In this document: positions 24,369 through 24,677 of the stretch, piece after piece
Layout: each line of letters begins with the position of its first letter
Numbering within the stretch: the first letter of the stretch is position 1
Virus record (IMG/VR): IMGVR_UViG_3300006810_000364
Coordinates: 1 to 24,677 of that record
Source: a virus
Strand: one strand, 5' to 3'
DNA: 24,677 bases
Translations under genes and position numbers: made by a program
Notes under the pieces: generated by a model
Seen by the model: the letters and a program-made list of their open reading frames with translations, nothing else
Database searches by the model: none
Told to the model about the DNA's origin: nothing

Positions 24369-24677
24369 ATGGAAATTAAGAAAGTTAAAGAAATGAAAGA
24401 TGATGCTTTACTAAATGTAAAAGTAAATAAAACTTATTACCAAATGGCAAAAGCGGCATTATTTACTCTTTTACAAGATGTATATAGCACTGAAAAAGGT
24501 AGTCCTGATACTTTTGTAAAAGATCTTGTATCAAAAGAATACAAAGATCAAACAGATAAGGAAAGAGCTTTCTATACTTTAACTTTACTTGTTGGTGAAA
24601 TAGAAAAACAAGCTGTTGAAAACGATGCTTATTTTGAAAAAGAAATTGATCCTGAAAAGTTTAAAGAAGATTTGGAA
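24369..24677 (+). CDS. Hypothetical phage protein, N-terminal part (3' truncated by window edge)
   Basis: ATG at 24369 opens a frame of 103 codons that runs off the window. It is divergent from the UDG gene across 31 bp. The product is helical and charged (MEIKKVKEMKDDALL, then VNKTYYQMAKAALFTLLQDVY, then a Glu/Lys-rich end) with no recognised motif, signal or membrane segment. On the plus strand it begins a new transcription unit and may be the first gene of a structural block, but that cannot be seen from this window. Confidence 0.75.
   Translation, partial: MEIKKVKEMKDDALLNVKVNKTYYQMAKAALFTLLQDVYSTEKGSPDTFVKDLVSKEYKDQTDKERAFYTLTLLVGEIEKQAVENDAYFEKEIDPEKFKEDLE

Noticed and set aside
1-24677. 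Reassignment of TAG to an amino acid, known in some crAss-like phages
   Set aside because: The long genes read through without in-frame TAG, and TAG serves as the natural stop of the 126-aa gene and the SSB-like gene (the latter backed by an immediate TAA).
1-24677. CRISPR arrays, tRNA genes, insertion sequences or integration sites
   Set aside because: No regularly spaced repeats, cloverleaf-like sequences, transposase motifs or integrase genes were seen on either strand by eye.

Overview
The window is AT-rich, densely packed phage DNA that looks like part of a crAss-like (Crassvirales) phage genome infecting a Bacteroidetes host. The evidence is a giant (2649-residue) multidomain virion-type protein beside a single block of replication and recombination genes on the opposite strand. 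Starts have A/T-rich leaders instead of Shine-Dalgarno sequences, genes are separated by 1 nt or by ATGA overlaps, and there are no bacterial housekeeping genes. The assignment rests on gene content and protein motifs; no database search was possible. The standard genetic code suffices: no long gene has an internal TAG, and TAG ends two genes.

Layout. (1) Positions 1-9582, + strand: the C-terminal 440 residues of a large protein that begins before the window, the 2649-aa giant protein (GNAT-like region, HEFAH zincin motif, LysM-like domain, hydrophobic helix near the C-terminus), and two tiny genes of 44 aa and 51 aa. (2) 9584-9615: a hairpin with an eight-residue U tract that ends the opposing operon. 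(3) 9622-24337, - strand: sixteen genes, divided by two further hairpins into three sub-blocks. In transcription order these are: uracil-DNA glycosylase, a possible helicase loader, DnaB-type helicase, an unknown, a Sak4/AAA_24-like ATPase and an SSB-like protein; hairpin; DnaG-type primase, a GIY-YIG-like nuclease, a VWA/zincin protein and a MoxR-like AAA+ ATPase; hairpin; an unknown with an acidic tail, a PD-(D/E)XK nuclease, two unknowns, family B DNA polymerase and a DUF932-like protein. (4) 24369-24677, + strand: the start of another gene, divergent from the UDG gene across a 31-bp gap.

How the genes work together. The minus block makes a near-complete phage replisome (helicase, primase, polymerase with proofreading, SSB) plus single-strand annealing/recombination functions (Sak4-like ATPase, SSB, PD-(D/E)XK exonuclease) and uracil repair. 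No sliding clamp is seen in the window, but the polymerase ends in QLELF, a textbook bacterial beta-clamp binding peptide, which suggests that it borrows the host DnaN. The left plus-strand genes look like large proteins that are packaged in or ejected from the virion, as crAss-like phages are known to carry. The least explained part is the AAA+ / VWA-zincin pair inside the replication block.
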